DNA from: Pelagihabitans sp965238025
GTDB taxonomy: Bacteria; Bacteroidota; Bacteroidia; Flavobacteriales; Flavobacteriaceae
Direction: 5' to 3'
NCBI GenBank assembly: GCA_965238025.1
Contig: OZ250162.1
Location: forward strand, 3,782,001 to 3,846,000
Length of the DNA stretch: 64,000 bases
In this document: positions 51,855 through 61,344 of the stretch, piece by piece
Numbering within the stretch: the stretch's first letter is position 1
Layout: every line of letters begins with the position of its first letter
Notes under the pieces: model-generated
The model's database searches: none
What the model saw: the letters and a program-made list of their open reading frames with translations, nothing else
What the model was told of the DNA's origin: nothing
Made by a program: the position numbers and the translations under genes

Positions 51855-53144
51855 ATGCCCCTTAACAAATTAATGCGGAAATTAAATGTTAATGGTAGAA
51901 TAGGCTCGCAATTAAAAAACCTCTCGCTTTACCTGCTAGCAAGTATAATTTCCTCTGGTGTTGGGGTACTGATTAATCCCTTCTTGGCTAAAAACCTGAG
52001 TCCCGAAGACTACGCCGTTATAGGGTATTATATCTCTTTGAACATTCTTTTTTTACCGCTTATCTCATTTTCATTGATTTCCTTTTACACTAGAAAATAT
52101 TTTATGGTGAGCCAAGAGGAAATAATTGAAATTAGGAATAATATAATATCATTCCAATTTTTGGGCGGCCTCTTAAGTCTAGGCTTGATTTTAGTCATTT
52201 TCAATTGGTATGCAAGAGGTGTATCTCTATCACTTGATGTTTTCCCCTATTTATATTTGGCAGCAACATCCGTTTTTTTTAATAACTTCTATAGCATTTT
52301 ACTAACTGACAAAAGATTAGCGGGACAATCAAAATCATTTTTCCTGTTTACTATGTTTAATCTTGTGATAAACGTTGGGTCCGCGCTCCTTTTAGTCGTT
52401 TATTGGAAAGAAGGTGCCTTTGGACGGTTGAGCGCAATTTTAATCACTTCAATATGTAGCGCGTTAGTTTGTCTTTATAATTTAAAGTTCAAATTTTCGT
52501 TTAACCGGGTAATCATAAAAGAAGCATTAGTATTCTCTTGGCCCATAATGGCATCTGCCATTCTTTATTTCGTTTTCGGTGGTTATGATCGTTTGATTTT
52601 AGAACGTCTTAATGATACGGAAAGTTTAGGTCTTTACAACGTGGCATTTCAAATTACCGCTTATTTAGGTATTTTCGGAACGGCCATTCTTCAGACGTTC
52701 GACCCCGATATTTACAAGGCCACGGCTAAAAACGACATTTTTCGTGCACTATCGATCATGCTCCTGATTACAGTTTCGGTCCTCGCAATATGCCTTATAT
52801 TTTATTTTTTTGCAGAACCTATTGTCAATATTCTTACCTATGGTAGGTATGTTGATGCTGTCCCCTACGCCAAGGTACTGGTTTTTAGGAATGCAGCCGC
52901 AGCAGTGGCTTTTGCCTCCTCTGGTATCATAATAGGTTTAGGGTTTCCAAAAATTGAGCTTATCAATAGAATAATTGGATCTATTTTGGCGTTTCTGTTG
53001 TATGGTTATTTAATTGATAGGTTTACTTTTTTTGGTGCAGCAATGGGTCAATCTTTATCGCTTTTAGCGATGAGCCTAATTAGTCTAATCTTCATTATGT
53101 ACAAATATTTTGAAATTAGAAAAAAAACTAAAGATGCAAGATAA
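51855..53144 (+). CDS. Wzx-like oligosaccharide flippase
   Basis: 429 residues with about 12-14 hydrophobic helices and the layout of the polysaccharide transporter (PST/MATE-like) superfamily. The start is LSLYLLASIISSGVGVLINPF (split here as LYLLASIISSGVG and VLINPFLAKNLSPEDYAVIG), with VFSWPIMASAILYFVFGGYD in the middle. It should flip undecaprenyl-linked repeat units across the inner membrane for polymerisation by the Wzy-like protein at 58 kb. It overlaps the next glycosyltransferase gene by 11 bp. Confidence 0.9.
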   Translation: MPLNKLMRKLNVNGRIGSQLKNLSLYLLASIISSGVGVLINPFLAKNLSPEDYAVIGYYISLNILFLPLISFSLISFYTRKYFMVSQEEIIEIRNNIISFQFLGGLLSLGLILVIFNWYARGVSLSLDVFPYLYLAATSVFFNNFYSILLTDKRLAGQSKSFFLFTMFNLVINVGSALLLVVYWKEGAFGRLSAILITSICSALVCLYNLKFKFSFNRVIIKEALVFSWPIMASAILYFVFGGYDRLILERLNDTESLGLYNVAFQITAYLGIFGTAILQTFDPDIYKATAKNDIFRALSIMLLITVSVLAICLIFYFFAEPIVNILTYGRYVDAVPYAKVLVFRNAAAAVAFASSGIIIGLGFPKIELINRIIGSILAFLLYGYLIDRFTFFGAAMGQSLSLLAMSLISLIFIMYKYFEIRKKTKDAR

Positions 53145-54126
53145 AAATCCTTTGGTAAGTATTATTGTTCCCGTATATAACGTTGAAAAATACATAGATA
53201 AATGTTTAAAGTCTATAATTGGGCAGCGATATAAAAATATCGAGATTTTATTGGTTAATGACGGATCTACTGATAAAAGCGGTCAAATTTGCCAAAAATA
53301 TGCCGATGTCGATCAAAGAATCAAACTTTTTAACAAACCGAACGGGGGCCTTAGCGATGCTCGAAACTTTGCCCTTGACCGGGCTACCGGGCAATATTAT
53401 GCCTTTGTTGACAGTGATGATTATATTCATGAGGATATGTACGCAACATTGGTTGAACTAATAGTTCGAGAGGCTGCGGATATTGCAATATGTGGGCACT
53501 ACGTAGTTGACCGGGAAAAGTTAATATCGGTAAGAAACGAAAAACAACCAATAACCTATAGCGGTAAGGAGGCCTTAAATTTACTTTTAAAAGATGAGGA
53601 AGTGAATAGTTTTGCCTGGGATAAATTATATCATTCCTCGTTATTCGCGAATATTAGGTATCCGATAGGGAGGATTTTCGAAGACACGGCCACTACTTAT
53701 AAATTATTCAATTTGGCAAATTGTATTGTACGTATCGATACTCCTTTATATTATTATGTTAGAAGAAAAAGTAGCATTTCGGCCGCAAAAAGTTTCAAAA
53801 AAGATCATCACAATTTTTTGGGGTTTTATGAACGTTTCCTTTTTGCCCATACTAAAAAACTAGATGACGTTGTTGACGATTGTGCAGATATGGCCCTATT
53901 GCATGGTATGAACATTGTTGATAGTTATGCCGTTAGTAAACGCGCAGACGAGGAAACGAGGGTGTATTTAGATACCAAGAAAAAAATTAGCGAAATATTG
54001 AATATTCATAAACCAAAAAATTATAGCAAAAAAAGCCTTAGGAACAAATTGTTCCTTTTTGGCTTCAATAGGAATATGTATTTATTTATTTACAATATAT
54101 TCCATAAAACAAGGATGGCGAAATGA
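53134..54126 (+). CDS. family 2 glycosyltransferase
   Basis: 330 residues from the ATG at 53134 (MQDKNPLVSIIVPVYNVEKY). A TTG at 53110 in the same frame would give eight extra residues and is less likely. GT-A features are SIIVPVYN, ILLVNDGSTDKSG, NGGLSDARNFAL and the DxD-type FVDSDDY near residue 95. It is cytoplasmic, adding a sugar to the lipid-linked repeat unit. The donor cannot be predicted. It overlaps both neighbours (wzx by 11 bp and the next gene by 4 bp). Confidence 0.92.
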   Translation: MQDKNPLVSIIVPVYNVEKYIDKCLKSIIGQRYKNIEILLVNDGSTDKSGQICQKYADVDQRIKLFNKPNGGLSDARNFALDRATGQYYAFVDSDDYIHEDMYATLVELIVREAADIAICGHYVVDREKLISVRNEKQPITYSGKEALNLLLKDEEVNSFAWDKLYHSSLFANIRYPIGRIFEDTATTYKLFNLANCIVRIDTPLYYYVRRKSSISAAKSFKKDHHNFLGFYERFLFAHTKKLDDVVDDCADMALLHGMNIVDSYAVSKRADEETRVYLDTKKKISEILNIHKPKNYSKKSLRNKLFLFGFNRNMYLFIYNIFHKTRMAK

Positions 54127-55289
54127 CCATAACGTTTTTCTCCAATTTTTTCAACCATCATCAAAAACCAATTTGTGATTTGTTATATCAACGATTGGGA
54201 GATAAGTTCTGCTTCGTGTCGACTATGCCGATGCCTGAATCATTTGCTTCCTCCGGATATGCGGATTATTCTAATATCGATTATAATTTACTTTCTTACG
54301 ACACCGAAGAAAACCACGCCAAGGCAAAATTGCTCGGTTTCCAATCTGATATTGTAATGTTTGGAACTTCGGCCCCGTTGGAATTTCTTAAGGACAGATT
54401 CCTAGCAAACAAGCACACTTTTCGTTACTCAGAACGGATTTTTAAAAAGGGTAATTATCAGAAATTTGATTATAGGGTGATTATAGGTCTTCTAAAAAGT
54501 CATACAAGATTTCGTAATAAAAATGTGTATATGCTTTGCGCCAGCGCTTTTACAGCAAATGATTTTAAAATTGTAGGTGCTTATCCCAACAAATTATTCA
54601 AGTGGGGCTACTTTACTAAAGTTGAAAAAATAAATGTAGAAGAAATCATAAAAAACAAAAGCAAAAAAAAGATAAAAATCCTTTATGTTTCAAGACTTAT
54701 TAAGTGGAAGCATCCTGAATTAGCCATTCAGATGGCTAAAGAACTAAGATTAAGAAACATTTCTTTTGAACTTCAAATTATTGGCACTGGCCCTATGTCC
54801 GATTGGCTTAAGGCTGAAGTAGATAAAAATAATTTAAACAGTCAAGTAACATTTCTCGGCAACCTACCAAATATAAAAGTAATTGAAAAAATGAGAGGTT
54901 CTCATATTTTTATATTTACAAGTGACCGAAATGAGGGATGGGGAGCAGTTTTAAACGAGGCGATGAGCAACGGTTGTAGTGTCGTGGTGAGTAACAGGAT
55001 TGGCTCATCACCATACTTAATCAATAATGGCAAAAATGGTCTGGTTTTTAAATCTGGAGACAGTATGGATTTAACTGATAAAGTTGAACGATTGATTTTA
55101 GATTTAGACTTACGCAATGAGCTAGCCAGGAATGCTTATAAGACCATGTCTGAAATTTGGTCCCCTAAAAATGCAACTGACAATTTTCTGTTGTTGTGTC
55201 AATCCTTAATTAAAAATGAAAAAATAAAAATCAATGAAGGTCCTTGTACTATTGCTTCACCGACCTCTATTAACTGGTATAAAGACTAA
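54123..55289 (+). CDS. family 4 glycosyltransferase
   Basis: 388 residues. The GT-B C-terminal half shows ILYVSRLIKWKHPELAIQMA, LQIIGTGPMSDWL, VTFLGNLPN and the EX7E region FTSDRNEGWGAVLNEAMSNG typical of GT4. The N-terminal acceptor half is less conserved (FFSNFFNHHQKPICDLLYQR). It has a 4-bp overlap with the upstream GT2 gene, so it is part of one operon. Confidence 0.92.
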   Translation: MTITFFSNFFNHHQKPICDLLYQRLGDKFCFVSTMPMPESFASSGYADYSNIDYNLLSYDTEENHAKAKLLGFQSDIVMFGTSAPLEFLKDRFLANKHTFRYSERIFKKGNYQKFDYRVIIGLLKSHTRFRNKNVYMLCASAFTANDFKIVGAYPNKLFKWGYFTKVEKINVEEIIKNKSKKKIKILYVSRLIKWKHPELAIQMAKELRLRNISFELQIIGTGPMSDWLKAEVDKNNLNSQVTFLGNLPNIKVIEKMRGSHIFIFTSDRNEGWGAVLNEAMSNGCSVVVSNRIGSSPYLINNGKNGLVFKSGDSMDLTDKVERLILDLDLRNELARNAYKTMSEIWSPKNATDNFLLLCQSLIKNEKIKINEGPCTIASPTSINWYKD

Positions 55290-55292
55290 AAA

Positions 55293-56540
55293 ATGAAAAT
55301 AATTTGGGTGGTAAACAATATCTTTCCCCAGGTAGCAAAGTATCTGGATTTACCTATTCCTGTTGTGGGGGGCTGGATGTATGGTCTAGCTGAAAAGTTA
55401 TCAAAAACTGATCTAGAGCTTACAATCATCACATCCAATTCAAGAATAGAAATGGATGAACAAATCAATGGCATTCGCTTTGTACTTTTAAAAACTAAAC
55501 TGCCCAAATCTGTTTATGATTCTGGTCTAGAAAAAAAATGGAAAAAAATAGTTGGTCAAATAAAACCGAGTTTAATCCATATACATGGGACAGAATATGC
55601 TCTGGGGCTACCACTATTACATTCTTGCCCAAATGAAAAATATGTGGTTTCAATACAGGGGTTAATAAGCGTTTATACGCGATATTATGATGGTGGTATG
55701 TCATTAGGGGATATTCTTGGTAATCTTACCATAAGGGATATAGTACGATTTGATAACATCTTACAAGCCAAAAAAAAGTTCTTCAAAAAAGGAACTTGGG
55801 AAAAGAAATATCTGATGGCGGCAAAAAATGTAATTGGTCGAACTACCTGGGATTATCAACATACCGGACAATTATATCCCAAGCGAAATTATTTTTTTTG
55901 CAATGAGTCGCTCAGAGCGCCATTTTATGATTCTAAAAAATGGGATATCAATAATAAAAAGGAATACACTATTTTCTTAAGTCAAGGAGGATACCCCTTA
56001 AAAGGCCTGCATCAAGTACTAAAAGCTGTTTCACTACTTCGTAATCAATTTGATAACATAACAATAAGAATAGCTGGCAATAATATTATCGACAAAAAAT
56101 TCTGGAGACTAAGTGGGTATGGTATGTATATACAAAAGCTTATTAAAACCTTTGGTCTTGAGAAAAACGTAATTTTCTTAGGCCCATTGGTGGCCAATGA
56201 AATGATTAAAGAATATTCGCAATGCCATGTTTTCATTTGTCCTTCAAGCATTGAGAATAGTCCTAATTCGTTAGGTGAAGCACAATTACTTGGTGTTCCA
56301 TGCATTGCCTCCTATGTTGGGGGCGTGCCTGACATGATCAGTCATGGGGAAGATGGACTTCTGTACCGATTTGAAGAAATTGAAATGTTGGCGCAATACC
56401 TAAGAGAAATATTCACAAATAATACCTTGGCTCAGAAGTTATCCCAAAAAGCTATTTTATCAGCTGCCGAAAGACATGATCCGGCTCATAATGCCATCAA
56501 CACCATAAATATATATAAAAAGATAATCGGAACGTCTTAA
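55293..56540 (+). CDS. family 4 glycosyltransferase
   Basis: 415 residues. N-terminal VVNNIFPQVAKYLDLPIPVV and GGWMYGLAEKLSK, IHIHGTEYALGLPLLHSC in the middle, and the GT4 C-terminal domain with FLSQGGYPLKGLHQVLKAV, ITIRIAGNN and ICPSSIENSPNSLGEAQLLG. It begins 3 bp after the preceding gene. Donor and acceptor sugars are unknown. Confidence 0.92.
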   Translation: MKIIWVVNNIFPQVAKYLDLPIPVVGGWMYGLAEKLSKTDLELTIITSNSRIEMDEQINGIRFVLLKTKLPKSVYDSGLEKKWKKIVGQIKPSLIHIHGTEYALGLPLLHSCPNEKYVVSIQGLISVYTRYYDGGMSLGDILGNLTIRDIVRFDNILQAKKKFFKKGTWEKKYLMAAKNVIGRTTWDYQHTGQLYPKRNYFFCNESLRAPFYDSKKWDINNKKEYTIFLSQGGYPLKGLHQVLKAVSLLRNQFDNITIRIAGNNIIDKKFWRLSGYGMYIQKLIKTFGLEKNVIFLGPLVANEMIKEYSQCHVFICPSSIENSPNSLGEAQLLGVPCIASYVGGVPDMISHGEDGLLYRFEEIEMLAQYLREIFTNNTLAQKLSQKAILSAAERHDPAHNAINTINIYKKIIGTS

Positions 56541-56576
56541 TATTCTAATCCTATTATTTAATCTGTGTAGAAATAT

Positions 56577-57158
56577 ATGTTACGAAAGTTAATTAGTAGA
56601 AGACTCATCTGGAGGTATGCACTATATAATTGGTTTCTTTTGAAATATAGGGGTGTGCAATACGATAGCTATCCAAAGATTTCTGGAAAACTCTACATTA
56701 CGGGTGAAGGAGGTCTTAAATTTGGTAAAAACGTTCGATTGAACTCGTGCCTAAGAGCAAATCCGATAGGTGGTGACACGAGAATCATTCTTTCGGTATC
56801 TAAAACTGCCTCTATGGAAATTGGTGATAATACGGGAATTTCCAATAGTGCAATTATTTGCCATGAACGCATAATTATTGGGAATAATGTTTTGATTGGC
56901 GGTAGTGTTAAAATCTATGACTCTGATTTTCATTCTTTGAACGCATCACAACGAACGAATCAAAATCAGGATACACCCTTAACTTCCCAAGTAGTTTTGG
57001 AAGATGGTTGCTTTATAGGCGCCCATAGTATTATTTTAAAAGGGGTTACGATAGGTAAGAACTCAATAGTTGGCGCGGGTTCTGTTGTGGCTAAATCAAT
57101 TCCGAAAAATGAAATCTGGGCGGGTAATCCTGCCAAGTTAATTAAAAAATTAACTTAA
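56577..57158 (+). CDS. left-handed beta-helix O-acetyltransferase
   Basis: 193 residues. Hexapeptide-repeat signatures ICHERIIIGNNVLIGGSVKI and the catalytic-loop histidine in YDSDFHSLNA, followed by GCFIGAHSIILKGVTIGKNS and VVAKSIPKNEIWAGNPAKLI, are typical of WcaF/Maa/WbbJ sugar acetyltransferases. It probably acetylates a polysaccharide sugar using acetyl-CoA. It is the last gene of this block and faces the methyltransferase gene, with 7 bp between the stops. Confidence 0.92.
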   Translation: MLRKLISRRLIWRYALYNWFLLKYRGVQYDSYPKISGKLYITGEGGLKFGKNVRLNSCLRANPIGGDTRIILSVSKTASMEIGDNTGISNSAIICHERIIIGNNVLIGGSVKIYDSDFHSLNASQRTNQNQDTPLTSQVVLEDGCFIGAHSIILKGVTIGKNSIVGAGSVVAKSIPKNEIWAGNPAKLIKKLT

Positions 57159-57165
57159 ATCATCT

Positions 57166-57810
57166 CTATTTGGTACATTCAAACGCTACCGCACTAATGA
57201 ACCTTCTTGGGTCCTCAACATGCTTGAATTTTAAATCTTGACAGTCATCAAAACCGCATTTTCTGATATTTTTGAACCCCGCCAATTTTAATTCATGTTC
57301 CATAGACTTATGATCCCACATCCATAAATGGTTGGCATTCCCAAAAAATGTCCTGAGCAATCCCTTTAGCCCTTTAGGTCTACTTTCAGCACCAAGCAGC
57401 GTATGTGGCCCCATAAAGGTTATACTTGCCGTTTCCTTTTCCTTACCGTCTAAGGAAGTAATATATTGTCTTGCAGCCGGTTCTAAATCTGGAACTATAC
57501 ATCTAAAAATCCCCCCAGGTTTTAAAATCTTATAGCTATTGATGAGTGCCATTCTGAACCCATCAAGGGGTAAATGTTCCAGTGTATGCGAACTATAAAG
57601 CCCATCGCATGTATTTTCAGGTATGGGAAGGCCTTTGGTTATATCACCGTATCTAACGTTATCAGGAAAACTAAACCCCGCAATCTTTTTTGCGATTCTT
57701 TTTCCAATAAGAGGTAACTTTTGAATTCTCAGGGTAGGCGATACATCAAAATTAATCCATTCTTTTGGTGCGGTAATACCACAACCATATTGTACATATC
57801 TTTGCTCCAT
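57166..57810 (-). CDS. class I SAM-dependent methyltransferase-like protein
   Basis: 214 residues. The N-terminus RYVQYGCGITAPKEWINFDV gives a short motif I (YGCG). SHTLEHLPLDGFRMALINSY, IFRCIVPDLE and HLWMWDHKSM are typical of the SAM-methyltransferases found in polysaccharide clusters. The target is unknown, possibly an O-methyl group on the repeat unit. It is encoded against the direction of the surrounding genes, so it has its own promoter. Confidence 0.8.
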   Translation of the reverse strand: MEQRYVQYGCGITAPKEWINFDVSPTLRIQKLPLIGKRIAKKIAGFSFPDNVRYGDITKGLPIPENTCDGLYSSHTLEHLPLDGFRMALINSYKILKPGGIFRCIVPDLEPAARQYITSLDGKEKETASITFMGPHTLLGAESRPKGLKGLLRTFFGNANHLWMWDHKSMEHELKLAGFKNIRKCGFDDCQDLKFKHVEDPRRFISAVAFECTK

Positions 57811-58121
57811 TTTATTCAGTTATTGCTAATTTGAATTACAGGGGAAAAAATTAATACAACTTATTTTGAAGTACTCTCAAATATAACAAATTTAAAATAC
57901 TGCTATGCCCTAAATAATCAAAAATCGTCCAGTTGTCAGAAACCTCCTTGCAACAAATCCCTCTTATCATTTAAAAACACTCTTTTTCGCTCGTTGTATC
58001 TCTTTTCTAAATTTAACATTAAGACAATAGAATATCCGCTATTTCGATTCGTTCATTAACTTTGATCAAACGCTTAATGGGGAACATCCTTCCAAATTAC
58101 TATCTTAGCTAAAATCATTTT
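57811..58121. other. divergent intergenic region before the Wzy-like gene
   Basis: 311 bp, AT-rich. It contains no convincing ORF, RNA gene or terminator. It should hold the promoters of the methyltransferase (minus) and Wzy-like (plus) genes, but I found no convincing box pair. Confidence 0.5.
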
Positions 58122-59321
58122 ATGACAGAGTTTTTAGATTATTTTAAACGTATTGGAACTTTAACCGTTTCACTACTTTTATTGTATCTGATTGATCCTT
58201 TTCATACCGATTTTATATTTGGCTATTTATTGGCCATTTTCATTTTTATGGATTATAAGCAATTGAAAAAGAGTCTGGATACGGACTTTACATTGCTTGC
58301 TCTCTTTACTTTTTCTTATGCGATTTTTTATACCTTTAACCTTGATTTAGGAACTCAGTTCATCTTTATCTATGCTTTCATTCCTTTGGCCTTCTATCTT
58401 TTGGGAAAGTTGTTGGTTTGGAAAGCGGATAATGTTAAGCAACTCTTTATGATGTCTCTTTTTTTGGGCATCTTCTTTTCCTTTATCGCTTTAATTTCCG
58501 TTCTTCTAAATATTGCCGAGCAAGGCTTTGTGTCATTGGAAAGAAGCGTCCCCTATATCTGGGGAGGCATTCCCCCAGCCGCAACCGTTATGGCTACGTA
58601 TTTTCTATTTAATATGTGTATCCCGGCAATTTTGATTTCGAGGTTTAAAGAAACGGGCTTGCTCGTAAAGATTTTTCTATTTGTAGTTTTTTTACTTTCT
58701 GTTTATTGTGTTCTACGATTGGGTAGTAGAACACAACTTGCTATCGGGTTGTTTACTTTAATTGCTTCATTGTTATATATTGTTACCAAGCAATCGGCAA
58801 AAAAAAATATCCTGATTTTTATATTGATATTTGTCGGAGTAAATTTTGGGCTTAGTCGTTTTGATTTGAATTCAAAATCTGATTTAATGACATCCTTCTC
58901 GTCTAGGATGGAAAGTAAGTCGCATGGCGCTGGAACCGCTGGCGGAAGAAGTCAGCGTTGGGAAAAATCTTTGGTAAACTTATGGGAGGAACCCTTGGGG
59001 TGGGATTACCAAGAATTTGGCCACTCGCATAATCTATGGCTCGATGTAGCTAGGGTTTCAGGAATCCTTCCCTTTTTATTACTCGTAGCATTCTCAATAC
59101 GTTCTTTTATAAATACTAGAAAGGTGATTATAAAAAATCCAGGAAACATAGCCTTAAATAACTTGATAATTGCTTTTTCTCTAGCAATTTTTTTACAATT
59201 CTTTGTAGAGCCTATTTTTGAAGGGGTTTTTCACCTCTTTGTCTTTTATTGCTTATTTCAAGGAATTATAAACGGTTACTTGCAAAATTTGCACGGAAAG
59301 AAAGTTAAATTAGCTAACTAA
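58122..59321 (+). CDS. O-antigen/exopolysaccharide polymerase (Wzy-like)
   Basis: 399 residues with about 11 hydrophobic helices and a large loop before the last ones (SRMESKSHGAGTAGGRSQRW, then WDYQEFGHSHNLWLDVAR). The Wzy_C-type GHSHNLWLD sequence is the usual ligase/polymerase mark. Family identity otherwise rests on topology and context: it follows a flippase and glycosyltransferases. It would polymerise repeat units in the periplasm. Confidence 0.82.
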   Translation: MTEFLDYFKRIGTLTVSLLLLYLIDPFHTDFIFGYLLAIFIFMDYKQLKKSLDTDFTLLALFTFSYAIFYTFNLDLGTQFIFIYAFIPLAFYLLGKLLVWKADNVKQLFMMSLFLGIFFSFIALISVLLNIAEQGFVSLERSVPYIWGGIPPAATVMATYFLFNMCIPAILISRFKETGLLVKIFLFVVFLLSVYCVLRLGSRTQLAIGLFTLIASLLYIVTKQSAKKNILIFILIFVGVNFGLSRFDLNSKSDLMTSFSSRMESKSHGAGTAGGRSQRWEKSLVNLWEEPLGWDYQEFGHSHNLWLDVARVSGILPFLLLVAFSIRSFINTRKVIIKNPGNIALNNLIIAFSLAIFLQFFVEPIFEGVFHLFVFYCLFQGIINGYLQNLHGKKVKLAN

Positions 59322-59389
59322 TATAACCACATGGTGATGCTCTACATAATATTATGGGGTATTTACAGTTTAAACACGAGAACTTAAGG

Positions 59390-60265
59390 ATGTTGAAAAA
59401 TATTGCCATATTACTAACATGTTTCAATAGAAAGGAAAAAACCCTTTCTGCCCTAGAACATCTTTATTTGGCGAAAGAGTCTCAACCAGATATTAAAATG
59501 ACGATATATCTCACCGATGATGGTTCTACTGACGGTACAAGTGAAGTGATTAAAAATCGTTTTCCGAAAGTCAAGGTATTACAGGGAACCGGCTCCCTTT
59601 TCTGGGCGGGGGGTATGCGAAAATCCTGGTCTGCTGCATTAAAAAATGATTATGATGCCTTTCTTCTATTAAATGATGATACGAATGTTTTTGTAAATTT
59701 ATTCAATCAATTGGTCTTGACCCATAAAGAATGCGAGCGAACTTATAAACAGTCTGGAGTATATATTGGGTCAACCAAAGACCAAGAATCAGATTTGTTC
59801 ACCTATGGAGGTGCTATTTTTGAAAATCGTTATAATTTTAAATACAAATTTTTGCACCCCAATGGTAATTTACAAACTTGCGAATTAGGCAATGCCAATA
59901 TTATGCTGGTAACAAAAGAAGTCGTAGATGAAATAGGAATTCTGTCAAAAGGTTATCGTCATGGGGTTGCAGATTACGATTATACACTAAGGGCATCAAA
60001 AAAGAAAATACCGGTTTTAGTAGCTCCTGAATATTGCGGTACCTGTTCACACGATCATGGTGACGTTTATGAGAGTTTTTCAAAAAAGCCGTTTAAAGAG
60101 CGTTTTAGAATGCTAAAACATCCTTTGGGATTGGATTTTAACTCAAATTTGTTGTTGATGCGAAGACATTTTCCGATTCGAGTACCTTTTGTGGCCTTGG
60201 CTGCGGGTTTAAAATTATTTTTTCCGAATGTTTATGTGAAAGCACGGGGCAAAAATCAACATTAG
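59390..60265 (+). CDS. family 2 glycosyltransferase (rhamnosyltransferase-like)
   Basis: 291 residues from the ATG at 59390 (MLKNIAILLTCFNRKEKTLS). A start at 59354 in the same frame would add 12 residues that are not family-like. GT-A features are AILLTCFNR, YLTDDGSTDGTSEVI, AGGMRKSW, the metal-site FLLLNDDTNVF and GILSKGYRHGVADYDYTLRA. Its donor is unknown. It lies in the second assembly block with the Wzy-like gene. Confidence 0.9.
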   Translation: MLKNIAILLTCFNRKEKTLSALEHLYLAKESQPDIKMTIYLTDDGSTDGTSEVIKNRFPKVKVLQGTGSLFWAGGMRKSWSAALKNDYDAFLLLNDDTNVFVNLFNQLVLTHKECERTYKQSGVYIGSTKDQESDLFTYGGAIFENRYNFKYKFLHPNGNLQTCELGNANIMLVTKEVVDEIGILSKGYRHGVADYDYTLRASKKKIPVLVAPEYCGTCSHDHGDVYESFSKKPFKERFRMLKHPLGLDFNSNLLLMRRHFPIRVPFVALAAGLKLFFPNVYVKARGKNQH

Positions 60266-60309
60266 ACCAGGATGTTATTTAGTAGAAGAACAAGAAAAGT
60301 AGTTTATAT

Positions 60310-61344
60310 ATGAATAAATATATAGCGACGTGGGTCTACTTAGACTCGATAGAAGAGAAAAGCTACTACCCCAATACGGGGAGGGATTCCGCATCCCAAA
60401 AGTTTCAAGCAATATATTGGCGTTGTATCGTGCTGTTTTATGAAACCTCATTACGCTTTCATAAAGAAATGAAACATCTATTCTTTACCAACACTGATAA
60501 ATTACCAGTTGTTGATGGTTTTAATATAAGGGAGTTTTTCACTAAAAATAATATTCAGGTAATAGTTCTTAAAAACTTATATCCGCTACCTGATAATTAT
60601 TTTAGCAGTTTTAGAAATCAATTTTTCGAGTTCTCCATTGTAGACCATATTTCCAAAACAATCAATTCTGAAGATATGTTAATCTTACTCGACTCAGACT
60701 GTGTTTTTGCAAAGTCCATTGATTCTGCTTTTACCCGTTTCGCCAAACTTTCTTCAACTGCAATGACCTATGTAGTAAATAATAATCATAAATATGAAAT
60801 GCATGGGCTCTCAGGTTCTGATATGAGAGATTTATTTGCTGATTTCGGCCACGAAATGTCCGATAATCCTTTTTACTCAGGAGGTGAACTACTTTTTGCA
60901 AAAGGGAGCTTCATGAAGTATGTAGCAAAGGACTTTGTGAAAATGTATGATAATTTAATAGAAAGGCACCAAAAAAATAAATTAAAATTCAATGAAGAAG
61001 CTCAGGTGCTCAGTTTTTATTATTACAAATCAAATGCCGTAATCGGAGGAATGAATGACTACATTAAACGTCTTTGGACCAATAGAAACTATTACAGGAA
61101 TGTTTTACCAAAAGACAGGGATTTGGCCATTTGGCATCTTCCCAATGAAAAAAGGGATGGGATTCATAACCTTTTTACTAGAATATCGACAGGTAAGGAT
61201 TTAAAGGCTTTACCTGAAAAAGAATATTCTGACCTTTTGCATGATACACTTTTGTTGGCATCCAATCATAAAATAGATTATTATAAAATGCTTAAAAGTT
61301 ACATTGTTATCACACTTCAAAGACTAAAAATTGTAGGCAAATGA
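60310..61344 (+). CDS. putative glycosyltransferase-like protein of unrecognised family
   Basis: 344 residues, no signal peptide or membrane helix. A DSD motif in MLILLDSDCVFAKSIDSAF near residue 130 looks like a GT-A metal-binding DxD, with FYSGGELLFAKGSF later. The rest matches nothing I recognise. Position (between two glycosyltransferase genes, 4-bp overlap with the next) supports a role in sugar transfer. This is inference only. Confidence 0.7.
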   Translation: MNKYIATWVYLDSIEEKSYYPNTGRDSASQKFQAIYWRCIVLFYETSLRFHKEMKHLFFTNTDKLPVVDGFNIREFFTKNNIQVIVLKNLYPLPDNYFSSFRNQFFEFSIVDHISKTINSEDMLILLDSDCVFAKSIDSAFTRFAKLSSTAMTYVVNNNHKYEMHGLSGSDMRDLFADFGHEMSDNPFYSGGELLFAKGSFMKYVAKDFVKMYDNLIERHQKNKLKFNEEAQVLSFYYYKSNAVIGGMNDYIKRLWTNRNYYRNVLPKDRDLAIWHLPNEKRDGIHNLFTRISTGKDLKALPEKEYSDLLHDTLLLASNHKIDYYKMLKSYIVITLQRLKIVGK